The notes under the pieces: model-generated
Database searches by the model: none
What the model was told of the DNA's origin: nothing
Seen by the model: only the letters and a program-made list of their open reading frames with translations
Part shown: piece by piece, positions 47,533 to 57,028 of the stretch
Layout of the letters: each line of letters begins with the position of its first letter
Position numbering within the stretch: position 1 is the first letter of the stretch
Origin: Sphingobacterium chungjuense
GTDB taxonomy: Bacteria > Bacteroidota > Bacteroidia > Sphingobacteriales > Sphingobacteriaceae
NCBI RefSeq assembly: GCF_011316935.1
Contig: NZ_WLYS01000002.1
Location: 620,001-684,000, forward strand
DNA length: 64,000 nucleotides
Reading direction: 5' to 3'
Made by a program: the position numbers and the translations under genes

Positions 47533-49634
47533 TGAAGAAAAAAGTCATCGCTTTACTTGGGAATCCAAACGTAGGGAAAACTTCTCTATTCAATCGATTG
47601 ACCAAATTAAATCAAAAGGTCGGTAATTATCCAGGAGTCACTGTGGAGAAACGAGAAGGCACACTGGTATATCAAGACAAGAAATATCACATCATAGACC
47701 TTCCCGGCACGTATACCATTTATCCCAACTCGTTGGATGAAGAAGTGGTGTACGATACGCTTTCTGATACCAAAGGGTCTTATTATCCGGACTTAGTAGT
47801 GGTCGTGGCCGAACCGGCTACGTTGAAACGTGCAATCGTACTCTATCAGCAAGTGAGAGAAATGGGATTGCCTGCCATCTTTGTCGTCAATATGGTGGAT
47901 GAATTGGCTCAAAAGGGTATTAGCATTGATTTTGATGCATTGCGACAGCTCCTACGCACCGATATTTATCAGACCAACGCACGCACCGGAAAAGGTATTC
48001 AAGAATTGATCGCAGGATTGGACAATGAACCTTCGCTGTACATCAGTTCTTTTCAAGTGCCGGCGGCATATGCGCCAGCATTAACAGAAGCGAAGCGACT
48101 TTTTCCTTTGGCCAAAGAATATAGTACGTGGCTCTTTTTGGCGCAAGAGAACTCAAAGGTGCTTACAAACGATCAACGAGCTGCCGTTCTACACATCCGC
48201 CAACAACATACGATCACACCGCAGCAATTGCAACGCGAGGAATCTTTGGTTCGTAGCCAAGAACTCGATCACGTGCTAGAACAAATCGTGATTCGCGGCG
48301 AAAGTAGTGCCTTAAAAACCACCGCCAAAATCGATCGTTTATTGATGCATCCATTAGTGGGCTACGCTATTTTCTTAGGCGTATTGCTATTGATTTTCCA
48401 AGCGATATTTGCTTGGTCGGCACCGTTGATGGATTGGATAGACGGTACTTTTAGTGACTTAGCGGCGTACCTTAGCACACAATTGCCCGAAGGGCCGCTT
48501 AGCTCTTTGCTCACCGATGGAATTGTGACTGGTATTGGTGGTATTGTGATTTTCTTACCGCAGATTGTGATCTTATTTATCTTCATCTCTATGATGGAAG
48601 AAACGGGTTATATGAGTCGCATTGTATTTCTGATGGATCGCTGGCTTCGTCCATTTGGTCTAAACGGGAAATCGGTCATTCCATTGATGTCTGGCGCAGC
48701 CTGCGCGATACCGGCAGTGATGTCGGCTCGTAATATTGAGAATCCAAAAGAACGCCTGCTAACCATGTTGGTAACACCTTTTATGACATGTTCGGCGCGC
48801 CTACCGATTTACATCGTGATTATCGGCTTGGTGATTCCAGAAGGCACTTTCTTGGGCTTCAACATACAAGGATTGGTACTTTTCGGTTTGTATATATTAG
48901 GCGTGGTGAGCGCGCTAGGTTCGGCTTGGATATTGAATATTTTCATCAAAAGTGTGCATAAAAGCTACTTGGTTTTTGAAATTCCGACCTACAAAATTCC
49001 AGATTGGAAAAATGTAGTGACTAATGTATGGGAAAAATCATCGGGCTTCTTGATTGGTGCCGGTAAAATCATTTTGGCAATTTCGATTATCCTTTGGGTG
49101 CTAGGCAACTTTGGACCTACTGATCGTTTTTACGATGCGGAGACTTATGTAACCACAGAACAACCATCACTAGAAGGTGATGAATTGGAGACGGCTATCG
49201 CTTCCTACCAACTGGAACACTCCTTCTTGGGTTATATCGGGATGGGAATCGAACCGATCGTGCGTCCGTTGGGTTACGATTGGAAAATGGGAATCGGTTT
49301 AATCTCTTCCTTTGCGGCACGCGAGGTATTCGTCGGCACGATGGCCGTGGTGTATAGCTTGGGCGACGATGTAGACATCGAAGACGATGGCGAACGAGCC
49401 ACTTTGTTTGAAAGGATGAAAAGCGAAGTCAATCGCAATACTGGACTACCAGCATACAACTTTGCTTCAGGAATTTCCTTGTTATTGTTCTATGCTTTTG
49501 CGATGCAATGTATGGCGACTATTGCGGTAGTAAAGAAAGAAACTGGCTCTTGGAAGTGGACGCTGATACAACTTGGTTTTATGACAGGACTTGCTTATAT
49601 TGCAGCATTAGTTGCCTATCAACTATTAAAATAA
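47532..49634 (+). CDS. feoB: FeoB ferrous-iron transporter with N-terminal GTPase domain
   Basis: A 700-residue inner-membrane Fe2+ importer. The G domain has GNPNVGKTSLFN (G1), DLPGTYTIYP (G3) and VVNMVDE (G4 region). Membrane part: GIVIFLPQIVILFIFISMMEETGYMSR and SGAACAIPAVMSARNI include the conserved cysteine of the transport path. FAAREVFVGTMAVVYSLG is also family-typical. Length is normal. Middle gene of feoA-feoB-Cys-rich protein. Confidence 0.96.
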   Translation: MKKKVIALLGNPNVGKTSLFNRLTKLNQKVGNYPGVTVEKREGTLVYQDKKYHIIDLPGTYTIYPNSLDEEVVYDTLSDTKGSYYPDLVVVVAEPATLKRAIVLYQQVREMGLPAIFVVNMVDELAQKGISIDFDALRQLLRTDIYQTNARTGKGIQELIAGLDNEPSLYISSFQVPAAYAPALTEAKRLFPLAKEYSTWLFLAQENSKVLTNDQRAAVLHIRQQHTITPQQLQREESLVRSQELDHVLEQIVIRGESSALKTTAKIDRLLMHPLVGYAIFLGVLLLIFQAIFAWSAPLMDWIDGTFSDLAAYLSTQLPEGPLSSLLTDGIVTGIGGIVIFLPQIVILFIFISMMEETGYMSRIVFLMDRWLRPFGLNGKSVIPLMSGAACAIPAVMSARNIENPKERLLTMLVTPFMTCSARLPIYIVIIGLVIPEGTFLGFNIQGLVLFGLYILGVVSALGSAWILNIFIKSVHKSYLVFEIPTYKIPDWKNVVTNVWEKSSGFLIGAGKIILAISIILWVLGNFGPTDRFYDAETYVTTEQPSLEGDELETAIASYQLEHSFLGYIGMGIEPIVRPLGYDWKMGIGLISSFAAREVFVGTMAVVYSLGDDVDIEDDGERATLFERMKSEVNRNTGLPAYNFASGISLLLFYAFAMQCMATIAVVKKETGSWKWTLIQLGFMTGLAYIAALVAYQLLK

Positions 49635-49650
49635 GGATCAACTATCAAAA

Positions 49651-49791
49651 ATGATCGTACAATATATCATCATCGGCATCTTATTTCTTATTGCTATTGC
49701 AATGGTTGTAAAACATGTATTCCCTAAAAAGTCTACTGATGCGGGTTGTGGTGGAAATTGTAAATGTGATGCCGGACTTCAGAAGAAATAG
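49651..49791 (+). CDS. FeoB-associated Cys-rich membrane protein (46 residues)
   Basis: A 46-residue protein: one N-terminal membrane helix (IIIGILFLIAIAMVV), a short basic region, and a C-terminal Cys cluster CGGNCKCDAG. This layout matches the FeoB-associated Cys-rich family. It starts 16 bp after feoB, and a GTG for the next gene follows 11 bp later. The cysteines could hold iron or a redox role for FeoB. It is too short to be picked up by ordinary length cut-offs. Confidence 0.85.
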   Translation: MIVQYIIIGILFLIAIAMVVKHVFPKKSTDAGCGGNCKCDAGLQKK

Positions 49792-49802
49792 CTAAACCAA
49801 CT

Positions 49803-51227
49803 GTGCAAGAACAAAACGAAAACCAGCTTAAGCGCGGCTTAAGCAACCGCCATATCCAATTAATCGCGCTCGGTGGAGCAATCGGAACAGGCTTATTTTT
49901 AGGTGTTGGTCAAGCGGCCATACTGGCAGGACCTGCCGTGATTTTAGGTTATGGTATTGCCGGAATTATCGCTTTCTTGATTATGCGGCAGTTGGGTGAA
50001 ATGGTGGTACATGAACCCGTATCGGGCTCTTTCAGCTACTTTGCGAATCGCTATTGGGGATCGTTTGCAGGATTTGCTTCTGGCTGGAATTATTGGATTC
50101 TTTACATTCTGGTGAGCATGGCAGAATTGACTGCCATCGGCAAATACATGAACTATTGGTGGCCAGAGCTGCCATTATGGGTTTCTAGCTTGGTATTTTT
50201 TGTGATTATCAATTTGATCAACCTAGCTTCTGTCAAGATTTATGGTGAAACGGAGTTTTGGTTTTCTATTGTAAAAGTAATCGCCATTATCGGTATGATT
50301 CTCTTTGGTTCGTACTTACTGATCAGTGGTACAGGTGGAGATCAGGCTTCGATTAGCAATTTATATCAAGATGGTGGTTTTTTCCCGAAGGGATTGATCG
50401 CACAATTACCCGATGGATCTTATGAAGGTTTGTTGGTCGCACTCGTAGTGATTATGTTCTCCTTTGGTGGTTTGGAACTTGTTGGTATTACGGCTGCAGA
50501 GGCCGAAAATCCAGAGAAAAACATCCCGAAAGCGACTAATCAGGTTCTATTTCGGATTTTGATCTTCTACATCGGTGCATTGGTTATCTTATTCTCTTTG
50601 CTACCTTGGCAGCAGATCGACCGAGATACTAGCCCATTTGTAACGGTTTTTGCGTCATTGGACGCGATGAAATTCAGCTTCTTCGGCATTAGCGTGTCTT
50701 TCTCTAATTTGATCGCGAATGCGTTGAATCTTATTGTACTTACAGCAGCTTTATCGGTGTACAACAGTTGTGTATACAGTAATTCGCGTATGCTGTACGG
50801 ATTAGCTAAGCAAGGTAATGCGCCGCAATTCTTAACCAAGCTCAATAAAAGCCACTCTCCTATTAATGCGATTCTTGTATCGGCTATTTTCGTAGCGGTT
50901 ACGGTAGTTATCAATAAACTGATTCCAGAACAAGCTTTGGAAATTCTAATGTCGTTGGTAGTTTCCGCACTCGTGATTAATTGGATCATGATTACGCTGA
51001 CGCATATTTTCTTCCGCAAAGAAATGAAAAAGCAGCAGGCAGTGACGAAGTTTCCGACGATTCTGTATCCTTTTACGAATTATCTGTCGTTGGTTTTTCT
51101 GATCGGTGTATTGGTCATGATGTGCTTCACCGTATTCAAAATATCGGTGCTGTTGATGCCTATATGGATTCTGATTTTGTGGATTTGCTACCGATTTATC
51201 GTGCAAAGAAAAGCGAGCGCTGAGTAG
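49803..51227 (+). CDS. amino-acid permease, APC superfamily (AAT type)
   Basis: A 474-residue protein with twelve expected membrane helices, starting at a GTG (49803). RGLSNRHIQLIALGGAIGTGLFLGVGQ is the family N-terminus in its parts (GGAIGTGLFLG). ELVGITAAEAENPEKNIPKA marks the amino-acid transporter subfamily. It probably imports a neutral or aromatic amino acid with protons. It follows the Cys-rich protein gene by 11 bp and may share read-through from feoAB, an unusual pairing. Confidence 0.9.
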   Translation: MQEQNENQLKRGLSNRHIQLIALGGAIGTGLFLGVGQAAILAGPAVILGYGIAGIIAFLIMRQLGEMVVHEPVSGSFSYFANRYWGSFAGFASGWNYWILYILVSMAELTAIGKYMNYWWPELPLWVSSLVFFVIINLINLASVKIYGETEFWFSIVKVIAIIGMILFGSYLLISGTGGDQASISNLYQDGGFFPKGLIAQLPDGSYEGLLVALVVIMFSFGGLELVGITAAEAENPEKNIPKATNQVLFRILIFYIGALVILFSLLPWQQIDRDTSPFVTVFASLDAMKFSFFGISVSFSNLIANALNLIVLTAALSVYNSCVYSNSRMLYGLAKQGNAPQFLTKLNKSHSPINAILVSAIFVAVTVVINKLIPEQALEILMSLVVSALVINWIMITLTHIFFRKEMKKQQAVTKFPTILYPFTNYLSLVFLIGVLVMMCFTVFKISVLLMPIWILILWICYRFIVQRKASAE

Positions 51228-51290
51228 TAGTTTTCCATATTGCCGCAGCCTAATGCATTGGCTTGGCAAAAGCGAAATCACTAAAAAGAA

Positions 51291-51322
51291 AAAGTGCCTG
51301 ATGCGAAACATCGAGGCACTTT
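51291..51322. terminator. intrinsic terminator after the permease gene
   Basis: The stem AAAGTGCCT/AGGCACTTT, with an inner GATG/CATC pair and a 5-base loop, lies 63 bp after the permease stop. It also faces the convergent TPR gene, with A/T-rich flanks on both sides. Confidence 0.78.
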
Positions 51323-51357
51323 AACGTTTATTGGATTTTAATTGTTGACGGGTTGAT

Positions 51358-52002
51358 CTATTTCAAGTTGTCGCGATATACTTTCGCTTTTTTCAATTCC
51401 GTTTGGATATCCTTGCGGGATGCATCAAACGTCAAAACTTTCTCGAAATCTGTTACTGCTTTGTTGTATGATTCAGTAGCAGCTGCTTTATTGTAACCGG
51501 CACCTGCATTACCTTTCAAAATACCCAAATCACGGTAAGCAGTTCCTCTATTTTGGTACAATTTAGCATCTTGCGCATCCATAGAAATCGCTTTCGTATA
51601 ATCCGCAATCGATGATTCTAACAGCGCTTGGCGTTGTTTTGCATCAATCTTAGACTCTGTACTCACTGCCACGGCATTGTTTGCTTTAGCTTTGTAATAG
51701 TAAGCAGAAGTATTTTTAGGATTTAATGCCACTACTTTTGTGAAAGAATCCGCTGCTTTTTTGAAATCTCCGTTTTGGAAAAGCGCGTAACCTAACAAAT
51801 AGTGTACATCTGCGTCAGCAGCTTCCGCTGGCATTGATTTTTGTAAATGCGTAATTGCCGTTTTAAAATCACCACCCATTAGGGCTTTTTCGCCCGCACG
51901 TACATTCGGGTTTTTATGTTCTGCCTGCTGTGCTTCCGCCGAGTAAACAGATAACGCAAGCGCTAAGGCTGCCATTCCAATTTTTACTTTTCTCATATTC
52001 AA
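51358..52002 (-). CDS. exported tetratricopeptide-repeat protein
   Basis: A 214-residue protein with a signal peptide (KIGMAALALALSVYSAEAQ). TPR units are visible: ADVHYLLGYALFQNGDFKKA, SFTKVVALNPKNTSAYYYKA, then KAISMDAQDAKLYQNRGTAY and a final VTDFEKVLTFD. Such repeats bind other proteins. Expected to be periplasmic; partner unknown. Typical of small Bacteroidota TPR proteins of unknown function. Confidence 0.85.
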   Translation of the reverse strand: MNMRKVKIGMAALALALSVYSAEAQQAEHKNPNVRAGEKALMGGDFKTAITHLQKSMPAEAADADVHYLLGYALFQNGDFKKAADSFTKVVALNPKNTSAYYYKAKANNAVAVSTESKIDAKQRQALLESSIADYTKAISMDAQDAKLYQNRGTAYRDLGILKGNAGAGYNKAAATESYNKAVTDFEKVLTFDASRKDIQTELKKAKVYRDNLK

Positions 52003-52325
52003 TCACTTAACTTTAGTTACAAAACATTTTTAAATAAACCCCCTGTATGGAGTAAAAATGAATTAAATAGTTTAACTGTACAATCAATATTTATAAACAT
52101 TTCCACATTTGCTCCCACGGGCATCTAGTAAATAGCTAACTTACGTCAATTCGTCTGACATGCAACAGAACAAAACTGACGTATTTGCAGTTATTCCAGA
52201 GGGTGTAAGCATAAATAGTACCAAAATTAACTTTGGCACTTGGGTTGCACCATCTGCATTTTATCATTTAAAATTCGTAGCGGCATTTTTGCATAGACAA
52301 GATGTCAGCAAGCGTAAGCTATTAT

Positions 52326-54803
52326 ATGAGCAAAGACAATACTTTCGATTTCAATAACGTACTACCTATCATAAACGAAGAAACTGAGTTTTTCCCACTT
52401 CTTAGCCAAGAAGATGAGGATGAAATGAGTAACGCTGACATTCCAGAAATACTACCCATTCTTCCTTTAAGAAATACTGTTTTATTTCCAGGAGTGGTGA
52501 TACCGATCACCGTTGGTCGCGACAAATCCATCAAATTGATCAAAGAGGCCTACAAAGGCGATCGTACGATTGGCGTTGTTTCTCAGAAGGATATGACGAT
52601 CGAAGATCCACTTTTCGAAGAGTTGAATAGCGTGGGTACCGTAGCAAACATCATCAAATTGCTACAGATGCCGGACGGCAATACGACGGTGATTATCCAA
52701 GGTAAACAGCGTTTTAAACTCAATGCCGTCGTGCAGACAGAGCCTTATATGCTAGCGCAAGTAGAGCGCTACGATGAGGAAAAGCCGAAAACCAGTAGCA
52801 AGGAATTCAAGGCATTGATCTCTTCAATCAAAGAATTGGCGCAACAAATTATTCAGCTGTCGCCCAATTTGCCTAGCGAAGCAGGAATAGCGATCAAGAA
52901 TATCGATAGCCCTACTTTTTTGGTGAATTTCATCTCGTCTAATCTTTCTTTGGAGCTTACGAGCAAGCAAGAATTGTTGGAGAAAGTGGATTTCGTAAAG
53001 CGTGCCAAGTTACTTTTGGAGCACTTGACGACGGAGATCCAGATGCTGGAGCTGAAAAATCAGATTCAGAATAAAGTTCGCGTGGATCTGGATAAACAGC
53101 AACGCGATTACTTTTTGCATCAACAACTGAAAACTATTCAGGAAGAATTGGGCGGCAATACGCCGGATCTGGAAATTGACAGTTTGCGTACGCGTTCTAA
53201 ATCGAAGAAATGGCCAAAAGATGTGGGCACTCACTTCGATAAAGAATTGGAAAAGCTAGCAAGAATCAATCCGGCAGCGGCAGATTATTCGGTACAGCTC
53301 AACTATTTAGAACTTTTGTTGGATTTGCCTTGGCAAAGCTATACCAAAGATAACTTTGATTTGGCTCGCGCCGAAAAAACGCTGGATAAAGATCATTACG
53401 GCTTAGAAAAAGTCAAGCAACGTATTGTCGAATATCTAGCTGTGTTGAAGTTGAAAAACGATATGAAAGCGCCAATCTTGTGTTTGGTAGGCCCTCCGGG
53501 AGTCGGTAAGACTTCTTTAGGTAAATCCATTGCCAAAGCACTAGGACGCAAATATACCCGTATGGCATTAGGTGGCGTGCGCGACGAAGCGGAAATCCGT
53601 GGACATCGTAAAACATATATTGGTGCCATGCCCGGCCGTATTATCCAATCCTTGAAAAAAGCAGGATCGTCCAATCCGGTATTTGTACTGGATGAGATCG
53701 ACAAAATTGGATCTGATTTTAAAGGCGATCCTTCGTCTGCCCTACTAGAGGTTTTAGATCCAGAGCAAAACACCAATTTCTACGATCACTACGTAGAGAT
53801 GGAATATGATCTTTCTAAAGTAATGTTTATCGCGACGGCTAACTCGCTCAGCAGCATCCAACCGGCCTTATTAGATCGTATGGAGATCATCGAGGTGAAT
53901 GGCTACACGATCGAAGAAAAAGTAGAGATTGGTAAGAAACACCTGTTGCCAAAGCAGCGCGAAATGCACGGCCTCAAAACGAAAGACATCTCCCTGAATG
54001 CGAAAAGCATCGAGAAAATAATCGATGAATACACGCGCGAATCTGGTGTACGTGGACTGGAGAAAAAGATCGGCAGCGTAGTACGTGGAATTGCGACAAA
54101 GATCGTGATGGAAAAACCATATCAAACCAATATTTCGGCCAAGCAGGTAGAAGAAATATTAGGCGCACCCATCTTCGATAAAGATCTGTACGAAGACAAC
54201 AATACGGCTGGTGTGGTGACTGGTTTAGCGTGGACTGCCGTAGGTGGCGATATTTTGTACATAGAATCTAGCTTGAGCCGCGGAAAAGGTAAGTTGAGCC
54301 TGACTGGAAATCTGGGCGATGTGATGAAAGAATCTGCCGCGATCGCGATGGCTTATTTGCGCTCGCATGCCGAAGATTTTGGTATTGATTACCGCATCTT
54401 CGATGAATGGGATGTGAATGTGCATGTGCCAGCTGGTGCTACTCCGAAAGACGGACCATCGGCCGGTATTACGATGTTGACTGCCTTGACTTCCTTATTC
54501 ACACAACGTAAGATTCGTGCGAACCTAGCAATGACGGGCGAGATCACATTGCGAGGCAAAGTATTACCTGTCGGTGGTATTAAAGAGAAGATTTTAGCCG
54601 CGAAACGCTCGAATATCGATACCATCATCTTGTGCAAATCCAACGAGAAAGACATCTTGGAGATCAAAGAAGATTATATCAAAGACATGAAATTCCACTA
54701 TGTGAAGGAAATGCGAGAAGTGATTCAGATCGCCCTGCTTGATGAAAAGGTGAAGCATGCAAAAGATTTGACCTACGTAGGACACGATCATAGCAAGAAA
54801 TAA
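52326..54803 (+). CDS. lon: ATP-dependent Lon protease
   Basis: An 825-residue cytosolic protease from the ATG at 52326 (an ATG at 52302 would add eight residues). The N-terminal substrate domain starts ILPLRNTVLFPGVVIPITVG. The AAA+ domain has Walker A GPPGVGKTS from residue 389 and FVLDEIDK (Walker B). The protease domain has catalytic Ser712 in PKDGPSAGITM and Lys753 in VGGIKEK. It degrades misfolded and regulatory proteins. The N-terminal tail with NEETEFFPLLSQEDEDE is typical of Bacteroidota Lon. Confidence 0.97.
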   Translation: MSKDNTFDFNNVLPIINEETEFFPLLSQEDEDEMSNADIPEILPILPLRNTVLFPGVVIPITVGRDKSIKLIKEAYKGDRTIGVVSQKDMTIEDPLFEELNSVGTVANIIKLLQMPDGNTTVIIQGKQRFKLNAVVQTEPYMLAQVERYDEEKPKTSSKEFKALISSIKELAQQIIQLSPNLPSEAGIAIKNIDSPTFLVNFISSNLSLELTSKQELLEKVDFVKRAKLLLEHLTTEIQMLELKNQIQNKVRVDLDKQQRDYFLHQQLKTIQEELGGNTPDLEIDSLRTRSKSKKWPKDVGTHFDKELEKLARINPAAADYSVQLNYLELLLDLPWQSYTKDNFDLARAEKTLDKDHYGLEKVKQRIVEYLAVLKLKNDMKAPILCLVGPPGVGKTSLGKSIAKALGRKYTRMALGGVRDEAEIRGHRKTYIGAMPGRIIQSLKKAGSSNPVFVLDEIDKIGSDFKGDPSSALLEVLDPEQNTNFYDHYVEMEYDLSKVMFIATANSLSSIQPALLDRMEIIEVNGYTIEEKVEIGKKHLLPKQREMHGLKTKDISLNAKSIEKIIDEYTRESGVRGLEKKIGSVVRGIATKIVMEKPYQTNISAKQVEEILGAPIFDKDLYEDNNTAGVVTGLAWTAVGGDILYIESSLSRGKGKLSLTGNLGDVMKESAAIAMAYLRSHAEDFGIDYRIFDEWDVNVHVPAGATPKDGPSAGITMLTALTSLFTQRKIRANLAMTGEITLRGKVLPVGGIKEKILAAKRSNIDTIILCKSNEKDILEIKEDYIKDMKFHYVKEMREVIQIALLDEKVKHAKDLTYVGHDHSKK

Positions 54804-54825
54804 TAATTTTCAGCAAAAATAGATG

Positions 54826-54860
54826 AAAGACCCAGCGCGTACGCGCTGGGTCTTTTTTTT
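54826..54860 (+). terminator. intrinsic terminator of lon
   Basis: A perfect 15-bp dyad (54826-54855) followed by a run of T lies 23 bp after the lon stop. Confidence 0.9.
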
Positions 54861-54914
54861 TGCGACGTGATTTATCTCTCCAAACCTAAATCGCCTGTTT
54901 TCTGTTTACTCCGC

Positions 54915-56420
54915 ATGGACAATACGCACATCGCCCTCCTCTTTCCACATCAACTTTTTGCGAAGCATCCCGCATTAAAAAAATCTCGCCCGGTCTATCT
55001 TATAGAGGAAGCGCTATTTTTTAATCAATACGCATTTCATAAGAAAAAGCTTGTGCTGCATCGCGCTAGTATGCAGTATTATGCAGACAAACTACAGAAG
55101 CAGGGTTATACTGTGCACTACATCGAAGCGAACGAAAAAAATGCAGACGTACGCCAACTCTTAAAACAATTGAAAAAGAAAGGTCTAGAAACCATTTTCT
55201 ATGCGGATGTGACCGACAATTGGTTGGCTGCTCGTATTGAAAGTACGTGTAAGCAAGAAGGTATTGTCCACGAAAAACTACCGACACCCAACTTTTTGAA
55301 CGACGCTTCGGAAAATGAATTTTTCGACCAGAAGAAAAGGTATTTCATGGCTGATTTTTATGCAGCAGAGCGCAAAAACAGACAAATCTTGCTGGAACAA
55401 GATCAGACGCCATTGGGTGGCAAATGGTCGTACGATCAGGATAATAGGAAGCGATTTCCAAAAAACCAGATTATTCCTGATCTGGGTAAACTAAAAGAGA
55501 ACTCCTACGTAACTGCAGCTCGACAATGGGTAGAAAAGGAATTTCCCAACAATTATGGAAGCGTAGAAGGAGCATTGAACGACGAAGTCCACTTTTACCC
55601 AACCACGCACGAGGAAGCAAAACAATGGTTGCACACATTTTTCAAAAATCGATTTGCTCAATTTGGAGATTACGAGGATGCTATGGTGATCTCTGAAGGT
55701 TTTTTGCATCATTCGGTCCTTAGCCCGATGCTCAACATTGGCCTGCTTGATCCGCAGGAAATTCTTGACGAGGCATTGGCCTATGCCAGCGAACACGAAG
55801 TTCCACTAAACTCGCTGGAGGGCTTTATCCGCCAAATTGTGGGTTGGCGCGAATTTATCCACCTTGTTTATGAACGGGAAGGATCAAAACAACGCAATCG
55901 GAATTTCTGGAATTTCAAACGTAAAATACCGAAAACCTTCTGGACCGGAGAAACCGGTATTCATCCGATTGATACGGTTATCAAGCGGGTTTTAAAATAC
56001 GGATACTGCCATCACATCGAACGATTGATGGTATTGGGCAATTTTATGCTATTGTGCGAATTTGATCCAGATGACGTGTACCGTTGGTTTATGGAAATGT
56101 TTGTAGACAGCTACGATTGGGTGATGGTACCTAATGCTTACGGGATGACGCAATATGCCGATGGCGGCCTCATGACTACTAAACCGTATATTTCTGGCAG
56201 CAACTATTTGCTGAAGATGGGAAATTGGGAAAAGGGTCAGTGGCAGGAAACATGGGACGCACTCTTTTGGCGTTTTATGCATCAGCACCGCGATGTATTA
56301 AGCAAAAATCCTCGCTTGGGTATGTTGATCGGCACATTTGATAAGATGGATAGTGAGAAACGTAAAAAGCACTTGGATCTGTCTGCTGCCTTTTTAAGAC
56401 AATTGTCAACGGATAACTAG
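54915..56420 (+). CDS. prokaryotic (6-4)-photolyase/cryptochrome family protein lacking the usual Fe-S cysteines
   Basis: A 501-residue flavoprotein from the ATG at 54915. The region VLSPMLNIGLLDP, VGWREFIHLVYEREG, HHIERLMVLGNFMLL and YGMTQYADGGLMTTKPY match the PhrB/CryB (FeS-BCP) class. In characterised members a 4Fe-4S cluster is held by four cysteines, three of them in the stretch just after the GGNYI-like motif. Here that stretch reads MGNWEKGQWQETWDALFW without any cysteine, and the protein has only three cysteines in total. It is thus probably a cluster-free relative. It should bind FAD and an antenna chromophore. Confidence 0.85.
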   Translation: MDNTHIALLFPHQLFAKHPALKKSRPVYLIEEALFFNQYAFHKKKLVLHRASMQYYADKLQKQGYTVHYIEANEKNADVRQLLKQLKKKGLETIFYADVTDNWLAARIESTCKQEGIVHEKLPTPNFLNDASENEFFDQKKRYFMADFYAAERKNRQILLEQDQTPLGGKWSYDQDNRKRFPKNQIIPDLGKLKENSYVTAARQWVEKEFPNNYGSVEGALNDEVHFYPTTHEEAKQWLHTFFKNRFAQFGDYEDAMVISEGFLHHSVLSPMLNIGLLDPQEILDEALAYASEHEVPLNSLEGFIRQIVGWREFIHLVYEREGSKQRNRNFWNFKRKIPKTFWTGETGIHPIDTVIKRVLKYGYCHHIERLMVLGNFMLLCEFDPDDVYRWFMEMFVDSYDWVMVPNAYGMTQYADGGLMTTKPYISGSNYLLKMGNWEKGQWQETWDALFWRFMHQHRDVLSKNPRLGMLIGTFDKMDSEKRKKHLDLSAAFLRQLSTDN

Positions 56421-56444
56421 CTTTAGAAAGTTCGAAAAAGTAGC

Positions 56445-56942
56445 TTATATTTTTGCCTTCTGCAATCTCAATTTTTCCGTCGGCAAATCATCCTCCACAC
56501 CGACAAAATAGCTTTCAAAACCAAACTTCTGCAAAATACGTTTGGAAGCCGCATTGGCGGGATCAATAATCCCGATTATATCTCTGTCAGGAGCTAATTC
56601 GTCGGCTAATGCCAACATTTGCGCGCATAACTTCGTGGCAAATCCTTTGCCCCAAAAGGCTTCTTTCAAAATATATCCCACTTCAAGACAGCGCGTATCT
56701 TGCGGGTACGGTTCGAGCTTGCAGTCACCTACGAAAGTTCCATCTTGATCGCACACCTTAAAATAACCCAAGTGTTCGTGTCCGGCATTTACCTCCAACA
56801 TGCTCTCAAATTTTTGCCTAGCTTCTGCTTCGCTCAATGCTCTTTCAGTAATGTATTGCATCACCGCATACTGGCTTACCATCTCGTAATAAGCGGCAAA
56901 GTCGCTAGTGTCATATTTTTTGAGTAAAATGGATTGATTCAT
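56445..56942 (-). CDS. GNAT family N-acetyltransferase
   Basis: A 165-residue acyl-CoA transferase of the RimJ/RimL-like type. The acetyl-CoA loop is in LKEAFWGKGFATKLC, followed by DPANAASKRILQKFGFE, the Asn/Ser segment of the family. Acceptor unknown (protein N-terminus or small amine). Convergent with the photolyase-like gene, with 24 bp between stops. Confidence 0.88.
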   Translation of the reverse strand: MNQSILLKKYDTSDFAAYYEMVSQYAVMQYITERALSEAEARQKFESMLEVNAGHEHLGYFKVCDQDGTFVGDCKLEPYPQDTRCLEVGYILKEAFWGKGFATKLCAQMLALADELAPDRDIIGIIDPANAASKRILQKFGFESYFVGVEDDLPTEKLRLQKAKI

Positions 56943-57028
56943 GATATTGCCATCTATTTGAAGCTACTAATATAACATGCTACTCGTAAATAACCTGTAT
57001 ACCTTAGGTTAAAAAAGAAATAACACAC

